Assembly (NCBI GenBank): GCA_905116865.2
Contig: CAJHNH020000799.1
Location: 15,001 to 79,000 of the forward strand
Direction: 5' to 3'
Origin: Candidula unifasciata
Lineage: Eukaryota; Mollusca; Gastropoda; Stylommatophora; Geomitridae
Length of the DNA: 64,000 nt
The notes beneath the pieces were generated by a model, which saw only the letters and a list, made by a program, of their open reading frames with translations, was not told the DNA's origin and did not search any database. Shown here piece after piece: positions 11,079 through 21,655 of this stretch (positions are counted from its first letter, which is position 1; each line of letters opens with the position of its first letter). The translations under genes and the position numbers were made by a program.

Positions 11079-11881
11079 CTCTCTCTCCCTCTCTCTGGTA
11101 TTTCTAAAAGTATTCAGTATTTTATCGCCTGAACAAACAATTCAACAGCTTTTATGTGTTAGACAGAATAAAAAATTCGTTTGTAATCATAAAACAGGCG
11201 TATATAACCCTCAGTCCTAACAACAGCAATATAGTAATCCTGACAGGCTGTTTGTTTTGTATATATCTGCAGCTTTAAAAACGTTGTGGTGGGATACGGG
11301 TAGGGGGTAGGGGGGGGGTGGGGGGGGGGTTGCAAGGCTTGTGCAGTGACCCGAACTATACATACAGGGCAGGATAAGCACAGTTTGTTACCTATGTCAC
11401 ATACACATAAGAAATTTAATACAATGGATCTCGTCACAATTGCATCTATACACACACACACACATACAAACACTGATATATTGTCACAAGCAAGAATGTG
11501 TCAAAATGATGCAGAAATAAAATTTAATGACGAGGTTGATAAGAAACACCAATGTATTGTTCAGACCATCTTGTAAATAGAATATTAACTGGTGTTGAGA
11601 AAATAAATTATCGAGTTGTTTACACTATTTTAGCAGGCGTCCAGTTAATCAGACTTGCATGAAATGTCAACAAACACCTAGCACTAATCTATTGTCTTTT
11701 TCATCACAGGTTAATACACCTAAAGTCTTCATTTAGATAGTTGTGTATAAAGTATATCTGAACACTCATCTATTACAAATCTATTCTAATGTGTATGAAC
11801 TGTTAACACAATCCCTGCATTGGTGCGATCACTCCAGCGCCAGCAAACACCGCTACTCATCACATACATTCATGCCGCCGT
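10014..11881. other. Unassigned AT-rich DNA with microsatellites
   Basis: Holds a (CT)n array at 11028-11096, a G-rich run at 11301-11331 and a (CA)n tract at 11450-11464. TTAACGAGATTTTACTCT near 10188 resembles one end of a Tigger/pogo-type element, but no partner end was found. No gene recognised. Confidence 0.4.
11028..11096. repeat. (CT)n microsatellite
   Basis: Nearly pure dinucleotide run of about 69 bp. Confidence 0.95.
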
Positions 11882-12061
11882 CATTTACGGCCTGTGTTAC
11901 ACGGCTTTCGCGGTGTAGGCTGGGGGGTCTTTGAGGCTGAGGATTTACGGCCTGTGTTACACCACTTTCGCGGTGTAGGCTGGGGGGTCTTTGAGGCTGA
12001 GGATTTACGGCCTGTGTTACACCACTTTCGCGGTGTTGGCAGGGGGGTCTTTGAGGCAGAG
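11882..12061. repeat. Three tandem 60-bp units derived from a SINE2 tail
   Basis: Units start at 11882, 11942 and 12002, each opening ATTTACGGCCTGTGTTACAC and closing TCTTTGAGGCTGAGG. The fourth ATTTACGG, at 12062, runs straight into the SINE2 body. The same bases (GCGGTGTAGGCAGGGG, GAGGATTTACG) occur once, reverse-complemented, at 29083-29160, the 3' end of the SINE2 copy there. The array is therefore an expansion of SINE2 3' sequence. Because 60 is a multiple of 3, one frame stays open (20-residue units), but I see no sign of a gene. Confidence 0.85.
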
Positions 12062-12192
12062 GATTTACGGTCGCGTGGTTAGTGCTAGTTTTATTTTGCC
12101 CTCGACAGAAAAAAATCCCCAGCCTAACCGAGGATTCGAACCCGGACCTCCCGCGTAAGGGTCCAGCGTTCTAACCGTTCAGCCTGCCGCTA
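12062..12192 (-). mobile_element. SINE2 copy
   Basis: Minus-strand head: GCTGAACGGTTAGAACGCTG then GGGTTCGAATCC (boxes A and B), followed by GGCTGGGGATTTTTTTCTGT and CGAGGGCAAAA as in the 28935 copy. Its 3' end continues into the 60-bp array. Confidence 0.8.
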
Positions 12193-12791
12193 CTTACATT
12201 TATGCCTCAACTGTGTTAATGCGTTAACTTCTAACATATAGCACTCGAGACCGTTATCTACCTTGCAGACAGAGACACACATAGACAGAGGAAGGAAAGA
12301 GACGGGGGTGGGGAGAGGGTGGAAAGACAGAGAGAGACAGTGAGAGCTAGCGGGTAGAAAGTGAACATAATGTGATTATTTTAAACAAAAACAAAACAAA
12401 AAAATATTTGTTTAGATCTCTAACGCGAGGCATTTAATACACAGAAAATGAGAGATAGCGTGTTAAAAAAATATATAATTATAATAATACACTGGGGCGC
12501 AGATTAATATAAATGTTCCTGGCTGAGAAATTGTACATAATGGCATAATAAAATATAATGACAGAGTGTACGAGTGACAATGGAATAAGTTTAAGAACAC
12601 AATGTTAAGAGTGCAAGACTTTTGTGATACATCTACATTTCAGTGGAACCTGAGGATACGAGTTTTTCAAAATACGAGTATTTCCTGATACGAGACCAGG
12701 CTTGCCACTTCAAGGCAAAATCTAGGATGCGACCTTGAGAGATGTGTAATCTCAGCGTTTCCACGCAACAGCTTGATAACATTTAGAATGT
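12193..12791. other. Unassigned AT-rich DNA
   Basis: CAGTGGAACCTGAGGATACG at 12641 resembles a Tigger/pogo-type end and GATACGAG repeats follow, but no inverted partner was found. Confidence 0.35.
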
Positions 12792-13095
12792 GTTTGGGGA
12801 GCTGAGTGGTCTCGGGGCATGGCGTCCGCATTGAGTGCTGTAGAACTCGGGTTCAAGACCCGGTGAAGGCTGGGATTTTTTCGCGTAGAGTTTCACCTGG
12901 TCTCGGGGCAGTGAGATCGGACACCCCTGTGTATAGTGGAGCATGTAACAAATCCATTGGCAGTTACAAATCGAAAGAAGTAGCCTAACGGCGCTGCCCA
13001 GGCAAAATTTGGAGTTTAAAATCTACCTAAAGTATTTCAGGATCCACGCCGGTGCTACGGAGTTCGTCCAATGCGCTGAGATTCTTCAGACCCAG
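12792..13095 (+). mobile_element. SINE4 copy (tRNA Ser/Leu-like head)
   Basis: The head contains GAGTGGTCTCGGGGCATGG and box B GGGTTCAAGACC. The body shares a long match with the reverse complement of 36604-36690 (GTAGCCTAACGGCGCTGCCC, TTTGGAGTTTAAAATCTACC, CACCGGTGCTAC-type end). Two copies in opposite orientation define it as an interspersed family. Confidence 0.75.
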
Positions 13096-13774
13096 ACTTG
13101 AGTTAGAAGTAGCACGGATCACTTATTGGTTACTAACCTCGTGTCATGATGTTGATCCGTTGTTTAAACGGACACCTATCTGTGTTTGGTCAAGTTTTGT
13201 GTGGATGTCAACGCAAACCGGTCTGATATCAAACCCGTTACAACTGAATAAAACACCATATAAGACAATTATGACACTGCGTTCATACTTCTTTAGCTAC
13301 AGACAAGGAGGTAAGCTTATTATGCAGTATATAACAGACCACAGTGTCTAGGTTGCATCTGATGTATAATTCCTTTTGAGTATCTGGTAACCGCCAAAGA
13401 GGTGAAGCGATTTAGCAAGAAGCAGGGCACCGATTTTATGGACATATAATCCGTATAATTAGGCAGTATATTGGGCTGAAGAATGTTGACCATGAAAATA
13501 TCTAACACCTCTGAAAAGATACACTACTAATATTTCGGTCAGCTCTATGGCTCTGACGTCGACCCACCCTAAAATATATGGCAGGAAATCTTCTGGGAAG
13601 TTAATGCGGTCGCGATTGCGTGATCCCATTACCTAATGAATGTTATGTGTGTATAAATTATTGGGTCTAACACAGCAGGCTATATTTGCCAATGTTATGT
13701 AAACAGGACTTAAATGTTACATTGAAGAGGTGTCGCCTCATAGTATTTACTCTATGGCTGTACACAAGTCCAGC
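13096..13774. other. Unassigned DNA
   Basis: Nothing recognised. The open frames at 13052-13351 and 13320-13508 carry no motif. Confidence 0.4.
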
Positions 13775-14430
13775 TCCCATAAATGCTGTGCTTGCGTGGT
13801 ACCAACAACAGATTCTGTAGATGTCCTGCTAGATAATAAACCACTAACAATAACGGACCAATTCACCTATTTGGGTAGCGGTTTTGACTCACAAGGCGAT
13901 ACAACGAACGGAATTATGACACAATGGCAAAGCAACAACAGTCTTTGAAAGCTTTAACAAAATATGCGGCACCAAGTTAGACAGCTCTAAGACTAAACAA
14001 CGAATCTTCAAGTCTAACATTTTTTCTCCCAGTTGTTATAAATACAAGCGAAAGTTAGAGAACTACCAAAGAAATTGGGAAAAGTTGAATGCGATAAAAA
14101 AAAAATGTCTGAGAAAAGAAAAAACACAAAATGGTTTAAATTATAAGACAAAGTGATGAGATCAGAGAAATGTCTAGACAAATATATGTAAAGACTGCAA
14201 TAAGACATATAAGACACATATTGGGCACCTTCTGAGACAAAATGAATAAAGAATTAAAAGAAAATCAAGCACTGCAATGGAAAACAAACGGTCTGAGAAG
14301 AAAGACGTCCAAGGAAAACATCCAGTAGAACATTATTATGAGAAGCTGAAAACGTTGGGCTGAACTTCATGTGATCGAGAGAGTCGAATGCAATAGAGCG
14401 GAGTGGAGCAATTGAATATGAACCCTGTGT
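13775..14430 (+). pseudogene. Decayed LINE reverse transcriptase, C-terminal third
   Basis: Recognisable blocks in order: TITDQFTYLGSGFDSQGDT near 13845-13905 (the FTYLGS motif that follows the catalytic core), LNAIKKKCLRK near 14085-14120, IGHLLRQNE near 14218-14245, a GKRKRGRP-equivalent near 14290-14320, and an end near 14405-14430 (SGVEQLNMNPV). Multiple stops and frameshifts. No catalytic YADD core present, so it is 5' truncated. Confidence 0.7.
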
Positions 14431-14606
14431 GAAGTTTAAAGATACACAATGGATGATGCTTTGTGTCAGCTACAGTGTTTCTAATATATGATATAAAGCT
14501 CGTGTTGCAGGGCGGTAACATATAGGTCTATCCAAAAATACACCAACCTGAACGCCCATTAAGCAGAAACAAAATCTTAAATTTACAAAGATCTTTAAAT
14601 CTATGG

Positions 14607-14921
14607 TAGTTAGCCTCAAGCGGCGTCCGTGGCTAAGGCGTTGCTAGTCCGACTCGTAATTCAAAGTATCGCGATCGAAACTCACTGCTGGCTGCGTGGA
14701 TTTTTATCGTGGTATGGGACGTCGCAGGTCGACCCAGCCTCAAATGGGTACCAGGATGGCTGTCCTAGGGAAGTAAGGACAGCCGGCGTAATGTTGACTA
14801 CATTACCCACCGAGTGCCGATTGGTCTGTAAAAATATGGGTGCTCTCCCCATATGCCCGATGCGCCTAAAGGCGTGAAAAGGGATATTTACTTTACCTCA
14901 CTTTACTTAGTTAGCCTCAAG
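14607..14921 (+). mobile_element. SINE-A, full length, with perfect 14-bp target-site duplication
   Basis: The element (14621-14907) has box A TGGCTAAGGCG (14630-14640) and box B GATCGAAAC (14673-14681) at tRNA-like spacing. The shared SINE body follows (GGTCGACCCAGCCT, GGGTACCAGG, AGCCGGCGTAATG, GCCGATTGGTCTGTAAAAAT) and then a TTTACTTTACC-type tail. TAGTTAGCCTCAAG flanks it at 14607-14620 and 14908-14921 without mismatch, so this is a recent retroposition event. The parent tRNA cannot be told by eye. Confidence 0.92.
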
Positions 14922-15680
14922 AGCTGTAGGTGCTCCTTATCCGAAACCAATGCCGTGCTAGGTTTACAGAGCACTAGTCACGCCTTCTCCTTACCGTGGA
15001 TAGCACTGGGGACACACCTACACCACTCTCGTACAGTGCTGTCCAAAGTCGCTGTCCTCGACACGAGGATCCTGATGCGCTAAAAGAGTGAATGGACGAA
15101 TGTGTGCGGGCAGATGTTAACGCAACTACCAATTCATTTCAACCTTAAATAACTGCTTTTACTGAATCAACTTGAACAATTTTAATCCACACAACAATGC
15201 TACATACTGCAAAACTTCGTTAAACACCGTACTATATAAACTACCACTACAACCTAGCCAGAACACATTCCGGTCAGTCACTACAATTATCGATAATACG
15301 CTACGCTCTAACTGTTTGCTACACTATGCCACTGTCGCAAAGTCCTAGAAAATTCTCACCCGATCTGTATCTGAGCGAGACTTTTCTCTACCTTCATCGT
15401 TCACCCCTGACTCCTGGCTGTCCATTAATTTTTCAAAGTACTGCTCAGTCACCACGACTAATCCCGTGGTCAGTCTCTCTGTTCAGAGATCATGTCTAAG
15501 TTACCTCGCACAGACACGATGATTCACCATCATCATACTCTTCATTCCATAGCTAAACTGGCATCTGACATTCACTCCTCCTCTGGAAAGATATTTCCTA
15601 ACAACAGAGGTATATGTAACTTGTCTCAGTCTGTATTCAAGTACCACCACAATGGTATGGGATGTCCCTACAGTTGTGTT
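14922..15680. other. Unassigned DNA
   Basis: No motif or family recognised. Frames at 14853-15083 and 15492-15767 have no recognisable product, and the latter runs into the 63-bp repeat. Confidence 0.4.
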
Positions 15681-15866
15681 AACATTCAGTTCACTAGACC
15701 TGAGATGTCCCTTATCAAGAGACAGTCACCTATACACATAGTCAACATTCAGTTCACTAGATCTTAAATGTATCCTATCAAGAGTCAGTCACCTATCTTT
15801 ATAGTCAACATTCAGCTCACTAAATCTAAGATGTTTCTTAACCAGAGTCAGTCACCTGAGAACAAA
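15681..15866. repeat. Three tandem 63-bp units
   Basis: Units start at 15681, 15744 and 15807 with AACATTCAG-TCACTA and contain CAGTCACCTAT. Divergence between units is moderate. Confidence 0.9.
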
Positions 15867-17072
15867 GAATATCTACACTTATGATGGACATGTACACATA
15901 TAAGGACAACACTTCCTTTTTGCAGCTACCAATGATGTCAGTGTCTGACACAAATACCTCACCATTTTCTGATACCTTCTAATCAAACAGGTAATGACTG
16001 AAAATAATGTCATCCTGTCCGGGCCCCACTGAATCTAACTCCACACTCGTGCGAGTTAGACGCCCTTGAATATGCTTCCCAGCGAATTTTACAGCAATGG
16101 TCGTCATAGACCTGACTCACCCCCAGTAGTCCGTAGTTCTCATGCAAATACCCGACATCCCGTCATAATTGTGTCCAATAATCCTCAATCCCTGACAAAT
16201 ACGCTAGTCACATTTCTGTACTACAGCGCAGAATAAACAGCAAACACAAGTGTGGCCTGTGAGACACATTCAAAACCACCAAGGAGAATGTCACTTCCCA
16301 GGTGCAATTTTCCCCTCTGTACAACTATCCTGTAATCTTTGTATTCTCTCAGTGAATATTCACTTGGAACCAAAAATGTCTTATTATGACTTATAATATA
16401 CTTTATTAAATTTACAAATTTAATCCTGTTTGTCAGGACCTGAACCCACGACTTTTGGAACTACAGGCGAGCGTGTAGTCGCTACACCACAGCCTAGTAA
16501 TCGACGAACAAAAAAAAAAAGACATTATAATTTGAATATAATGAATGTAAACATGTAGTTCCTTGCAAGCAGTAATTTGGAAAATAAAAAGTATTGCTGT
16601 TCGCAAATGTTTTGTTATATCTTTTCCCCCACCGGACATTTACGATCCTGAAACTTTACAATCTTACCTGGAAATGAGAAAGATTTTTTCATGGTCCATA
16701 ATTATTCAACTGACATCAACATGATAATGTGCCACATCATTAAGCGTGGGCCATCATGTTTAATAACTGATTACAATTGCGGATTCCTGAAAATAGTCTG
16801 AGGCCTTTTACAAATGATGACATGTTACCTTGCCACCAAGACTGACACTCATACACAGACACACACACACTCATGTATGTATATATGAACTACTCTAACT
16901 ATGAGAAAGAGGTGTACAAAACCACTAAGAACAGTGTTACACCGAATCGTTGGACTGATCAATGATGCACACAGAGAGAGTCATTATTGTTGCACCAGGC
17001 GTCCCAATGTCAGACGCAATTTTGTTATTGTTTTCAAGTACCACCCCACCCTATATAACCCAACCTATGGGT
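15867..17072. other. Unassigned; includes a tRNA-like SINE head near 16430-16500
   Basis: On the minus strand 16430-16500 reads GGTGTAGCGACTACACGCTC then GTGGGTTCAGGTCC, compatible with a tRNA-like SINE head (box B GGTTCAGGTCC). No body was matched. The rest is unassigned. Confidence 0.4.
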
Positions 17073-17168
17073 TGAACGGATTTTCTGGGACCTGTACCCT
17101 GGTGATCCTTATCCGAATGGTGACAGTTTGTGTTTATCGCTCGATGTGATGTCCTGGTGGGGTTGAAC
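17073..17168 (+). repeat. Repeat H fragment
   Basis: Contains GGGACCTGTACCCTGGTGAT, CCTTATCCGAATGGTGACA and TGTTTATCGCTCG, matching 39541-39650, 49805-49895 and the reverse complement of 28405-28500. A stretch reading GTCTLVILIRMVTVCV is similar in three copies, which may only reflect DNA conservation. Confidence 0.65.
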
Positions 17169-17428
17169 GTCATCATCAACATGATCGTTATCATTGAATA
17201 AGGGAGAAAAAGAGGTAACAACGAAACTCGTAATATGTTCTAATTTAAACTATTAAATGACATTTTCATGACTGGCATCGTTAGTACTATCATGCCGCAT
17301 TGGTTGGAGCCTAAAACGAGAATGGTAGCTAAAAGAAAACAAAAACTACAAACACAACAAAGTTAAATCAAGTAGCAGACAGCAAGACGGAATGAGGAGG
17401 CGTTGGGGAGAGAATATTTGAGCAGACC
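17169..17428. other. Unassigned spacer
   Basis: Nothing recognised between Repeat H and SINE-A. Confidence 0.4.
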
Positions 17429-17720
17429 TACTAACACCTGTGGCGTCCGTGTTAAGGCGTTGCGAGTCTGACTCGTAAGCCAGCATACCGCGATCGAAAC
17501 CCACTGCAGGCTGCGTGGATTTTTGTCGTGGTATGGGACGTCGCAGGTCGACCCAGCCTACAATGGGTACCAGGATGGGCTGTCCTGGGAAAGTAAAGAG
17601 CCGGCGTAATGCTGACCACATTACCCACAGAGTGCTGATGGTCTGTAAAAATATGGGACGCTCTGCCCATATGCCCGATGCGCTGAAAGGGGATCTTTAC
17701 TTTACTTTTACTAACACCTG
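17429..17720 (+). mobile_element. SINE-A, full length, with perfect 12-bp target-site duplication
   Basis: The element (17441-17708) matches the 14621 copy throughout, including box B GATCGAAAC and the GGTCGACCCAGCCT body, and ends in TTTACTTTACTTT. TACTAACACCTG flanks it exactly at 17429-17440 and 17709-17720. Its box A is slightly degraded (GTGTTAAGGCG). Confidence 0.92.
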
Positions 17721-17954
17721 GAATCTCGAGTTGGAAATAGAAGGTCGGTAATAGAACAGAATGGCTGTGGATGATATCTGTAGCAATAAACCTCCAGGGC
17801 TCGGATGGCAGAGGAATGAGATGTAGAAACGTGCCCCTGATGTTCCCAGTGCAAGTGTTTCAGTTGGCACCATTATAAACTGTAGTGTCCGTCTATAAAC
17901 TTCCAGAAGAAACAGCGGAATAGCTTTCAGATTCGCTGCCCAAGAAGAAAATGT
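17721..17954. other. Unassigned
   Basis: On the plus strand, GAATGGCTGTGGATGATATCTG-like bases and AATAAACCTCCAGGGCTCG resemble the end of the (GAA)n LINE family (compare 23360-23400), so a degraded LINE tail is possible. Confidence 0.35.
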
Positions 17955-18300
17955 TAAATGTTGAATTAAAAATTGACATCTGAGCACTTGGGACACTCCC
18001 ATAAGTGATCAGTGCCCATCTTTAGCAGCAACATAAGAGTTCCAATTATGATGGCACCAGTAACCGTCTGATTGTATATCCGTCTCATCCTTCCCCTTAG
18101 TGTTGAAAGTCGGTTAGATCCCTTTGTAACTCATCGCAGCGACATACTCCTTAGACAGTAAAAGTCTATCTGTGCCTCCGCACTGCCCACTCGCTCCCAA
18201 AGGGCCCTCACAATATCTAAATTGTCATAAATCAATTCACCACCAAGTGGTGCAGAGCCAGTCAGTCTATCTGCCTGCTAATTTGCCCAAGAAGAGAACC
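17955..18300 (-). pseudogene. LINE-N fragment: RNase H C-terminus and 3' end
   Basis: Minus-strand reading: ADRLTGSAPLGGELIYDNLD near 18285-18215 (the end of an RNase H domain, ADRLAG type), ALWERVGSAEAQID, TLRGRMRRIYNQTVTGA near 18105-18050, GTLMLLLKMG and LWECPKCSDV near 17990-17965. The same order recurs at 40831-41520, 23700-24030, 48345-48465, 51540-51700 and 60680-61045. Stops and frameshifts present. Confidence 0.75.
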
Positions 18301-19146
18301 TGGCATTAAGTGGCAAAACAAGATCACAACCATTGAGGTATTGGAAAAAGCAAGTACTACATCTGAATGCTCAGTCTATGAAGGCCCAACTGGCTGCATC
18401 ATACCTAGAGAATGAAGGATGACAGTGTTCCTAAGGACATCCTCTAGAGGGAATTACAGATGGGTAGAAGATGTTGAGGCTGACCTCTGCTACGATAAAA
18501 AGGTTTGCGCAACGAAAACATAAATGATACAGGTATTAAAATCCATCCTGGGAACAAAATGCCATGGACTGTGTTGCGTGGAGCGCGCACGTCAGGAATT
18601 AGGGAATGCGATTGAAAGCAATAATAATTGCAGAAATGGTGAGACTTGAGCACCTAAGACGAAACACACAAAACGCAAGCGAGTATTGCTAGTCACACTT
18701 GCCATCGCCATGGGCTGTGAATATCATGCCATCTCTTAGCACACTGAAACACTGTCGTCTGGAAAGACCAAAAAGTTCCAACACAAAAAAAAATGTCTTT
18801 TATGACATGTAAAAAAATCGACTTATACATCTGGTATCCATAATCAATGTACGAGTGTTAGTTATATGTCTTTATTTCCTGTAAGTTGATAAATTTATGT
18901 CTCCGGGAGCTCAATATTTTTTTTTAAATACATTTATAAACACATTTCCTTTAAATTTGTGTTTCCTAAGCTGTATCTTCTATTTCTTTGTTACTCGAGA
19001 AGAGAGTTCAGCCCGGGTTTTGTTTTTTCTTTCTAATCTTCGGTATAAGAAATGGATTTTAAGACAGATGGCTATCTCACTGTTTGTATAAATAAAAATT
19101 AGCCTGCCACAACACTCCCTAATTCTTATTGTACAACACAACTTTA
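18301..19146. other. Unassigned DNA
   Basis: Nothing recognised. The open frames present have no motif. Confidence 0.4.
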
Positions 19147-19755
19147 GTGAGAATTAAGGCTGTACCGAATATTTGCTTCGGACTCGCTTCAGGGCCGAAT
19201 AGTGGACCCTATAACTATTCGGTATTCGGCCGAATACTTGCGGTCGGGCCGAATACGAATAGTGGTTACCTGACACCCGTTTCTGAATACACTGCGATGG
19301 ACTGAAATAACTCTCTCATTAACACAATAGTTGCTGTTGCCTAAATCTGTCGTAGCAGGCGAAACTGCGACCAGGTTGCGTAGTACAGCAGCTGGCAAGG
19401 TCTTTGCCTGCTGACTCGACCGAGGCATTACAGCAGAGGTTCTCAAACTGGGCGCGTATGCCAGTGTGCCGCGGCGAAAATCAAGAAAAGTCGGCAATTA
19501 AAGTTTTCTTTTTTTTCATTTTCATACTCAAAATGTATAACACTGCATAAAATGTCAACCGCAGCGTGCTAAAAATTGTCTTTACAGTTATCTCGAGGTG
19601 CGACCGATCCTCCATCTGTATTCGTAAAGGTGCAGCGGATAAGTAAGGTTGTGATTACATTTTGGATGAAATTTTAAAGTGGAAAATGTGGTCTGTACAA
19701 TAGTACATGTTAGCCTCGTCAAGTAAGCACTTATATTTAAAGGCAGTGCGTTCAT

Positions 19756-19760
<5 letters not shown>

Positions 19761-19791
<31 letters not shown>
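19761..19791. repeat. (GT)n microsatellite
   Basis: Pure GT run inside the hAT element, followed by a degenerate GT/GC stretch to about 19842. Confidence 0.9.
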
Positions 19792-19792
<1 letters not shown>

Positions 19793-19867
19793 TTGCTTGT
19801 GTGTGTGCGCGCGCGTGTGTGAGTGTGTGTCTGTGTTGTGTGAGAGATAGAGAGATCATGCGTTTTT

Positions 19868-20257
19868 CGTTCTTTCAGGATGTCTTCGCCCAAATCAAAT
19901 TTGAAGATATTGCTAACGAGAATATGAAGGTGCGTTTAAATTACATCGAACGAACGGCCGAGCGAACGATGGTTTTGAAAGAGGCGGAAGCCCAAAGACA
20001 ACTAATCACAGACATCAAAAGGAGACAGTCGTCATTTTCGGCCATGTTATGAGAAGAGGGAAAATGGAACATGTGTTGACCAATGGAAAGACCTTTGGAA
20101 GGAGGGATAGAGGAAGACGAGAGAAGATTCTTGACAGTCTTGCTGCATGGCATGGAGGTGTGTCGCCACACGAACTGATGCATGCGGCAGGAGATCGCAG
20201 ATTGTGGCGAGAAATAATCGCCCACGCCAGTCGGCAAGGCACCTAATGATGATGATA
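19868..20257 (+). pseudogene. LINE reverse transcriptase C-terminal tail nested in the hAT element
   Basis: The first frame (to about 20040) reads RTMVLKEAEAQRQLITDIKR then QSSFSAML. A shift at about 20045 leads into MEHVLTNGKTFGRRDRGRR, SLAAWHGGVSPHELMHAAGD and LWREIIAHASRQGT, with a stop at 20246 followed by TGATGATGATA, the (ATG)n tail. Same subfamily as 6795-7184 and 46905-47200. It sits within the intact ends of the hAT element, so it arrived after the hAT insertion or was carried by it. Confidence 0.85.
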
Positions 20258-20347
20258 CACTATTCGTATTCGGCCGAATAGTTTGTCCCACTATTCGTAT
20301 TAGGCCGAATAGTGAAAATCACTATTCGGTACAGCCCTAGTGAGAAT

Positions 20348-21396
20348 GTGTAATATGATGTTGCTGATAATGATTATGATAACGATGAGAGTGATGATGA
20401 CAACGATGTTGAATATTATGATACTGATGATGATGAGGTTCATAAATAAATATATAATATACATATTGCAGTCATATTCTGTACAGCTCATTTGTTATCA
20501 TTGCCTTTCCTTGCGGCAGTTGACATTATGCTTCATGGAGAATATATTATCCTTCTGGTAAACAATGCAGTTTTTTGTTTGTTTTTTAAATGATGGCTGT
20601 TTCCTTAACAAAACGGATGCTCATTTTTCTTGTACTTCTTACACCGCACATTTTCTCAAGACATTTTCTCAAGATTTCAATCTAATTTCATCGACCTTTC
20701 CTTCGACTAATTTAGCCACACACTATGTTGAAGAGTAGCAGTCATTAGTTGCTACAAATGTAATGGTTTGTTTTCATTGATTATTTGTAATAATGAGTTG
20801 TATGCTAGTATCACAGTGCTGTTTGTATGCTAGTATCACAGTGCTGTTTCGAAAGTGATTTTGTTTTGCTTTTGTTTTTTTAGCCGTGCGCCCGTTTATT
20901 CAGAACGAACGAACGAACGAAGGAACAAACTTTATTTTTAAAGGGTTAAGAATTGGGCACGCAGGCCCGTCTAACATTCTGCCCTTCGAGGTCTCCCTCC
21001 ATTCTTACATCATTTCATTCACACATCAAGTAATATTAAAAGTTAGCAATAGCATCAAAATAATCAATACAAGCACTGGAATATGCACATTTTTAACTAC
21101 AGTAAAACGTATTAGTTTATAACAAATCTAAGGACGATGTTAAGGTACTTCAGTAGTCTAATGGTAGTCTACTCTGAAAGCTTCTCTGCGCCTCGTTTCA
21201 GCCAGCTTACATTGTCTGAAAATAAACTTCTTCAGTGTTTAAACCGTAAAAATTGATTCATGATAATGTCTTGTTTTACACTTCTAGGTCAAGATGGCTG
21301 CTGCTCATGTGTAGTGTTGTGACTGTCATGTCTTGAAAGTACTGATTTTTTAGCTCTCTTCTATCGTGTAGTCACCGAGTGAATGGTTGCCGCCGT
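20348..21396. other. Unassigned AT-rich DNA
   Basis: Contains a 25-bp direct duplication (TTGTATGCTAGTATCACAGT-type, 20799-20847), a GAACGAAC run near 20903-20920 and GAT/ATG-rich sequence at 20345-20445. No family recognised. Confidence 0.4.
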
Positions 21397-21655
21397 TGTA
21401 AAGTGGCTAGACGACTCACCTGCGCATCGGAAGGTCGTAGGTTCAGGTCCAGATCAAGACAGACTTTATTTCAAAAATGACATTGGCTCCCAGATTGACC
21501 CAGCCCTAAACGCGAACCAGGTATAGTCATGGGAAATAAGGGCGGTCGACGTGGTGCTGACCGCATCACCCATCAAGTGCCGATTGGTCTAAAATAATAT
21601 ATGGCCATACACCGGATGAAACTGAAAGAGTGGAAGAGTGACCTTTACATTAATT
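21397..21655 (+). mobile_element. SINE-B, degraded
   Basis: The head has GTGGCTAGACGACTC and GGTCGTAGGTTCAGGTCC. The body has TTCAAAAATGACATTGGCTC, GACCCAGCCCTAAACG, GCTGACCGCATCACCC and GTGCCGATTGGTCT, as in the copies at 37575, 48058 and 50449. Confidence 0.85.

Larger units (their letters stand above)
19147..20347. mobile_element. hAT-type DNA transposon, non-autonomous, with perfect 8-bp duplication
   Basis: The element spans 19155-20339. Left end TAAGGCTGTACCGAAT; the reverse complement of the right end is TAGGGCTGTACCGAAT, so 15 of 16 bases of the inverted repeat agree. GTGAGAAT flanks it at 19147-19154 and 20340-20347 and fits the hAT preference nTnnnnAn. Subterminal regions (19160-19265 and 20262-20330) are packed with CGAATA/TATTCG and GGCCGAATA motifs on both strands, typical of transposase-binding arrays. 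No transposase remains. It has been loaded with other sequence: a possible hAT end at 19434, a (GT)n run and a LINE tail. Confidence 0.88.

Noticed and set aside
12641..12710. Tigger/pogo-type element starting CAGTGGAACCTGAGG
   Set aside because: Only one end is visible, with no inverted partner or TA duplication found.
14621..14700. Functional tRNA genes at the SINE heads (also 17441, 26792, 28935, 12792)
   Set aside because: Boxes A and B are present, but the heads do not give clean cloverleaf arms by eye, are followed by SINE bodies and tails, and occur in several copies.
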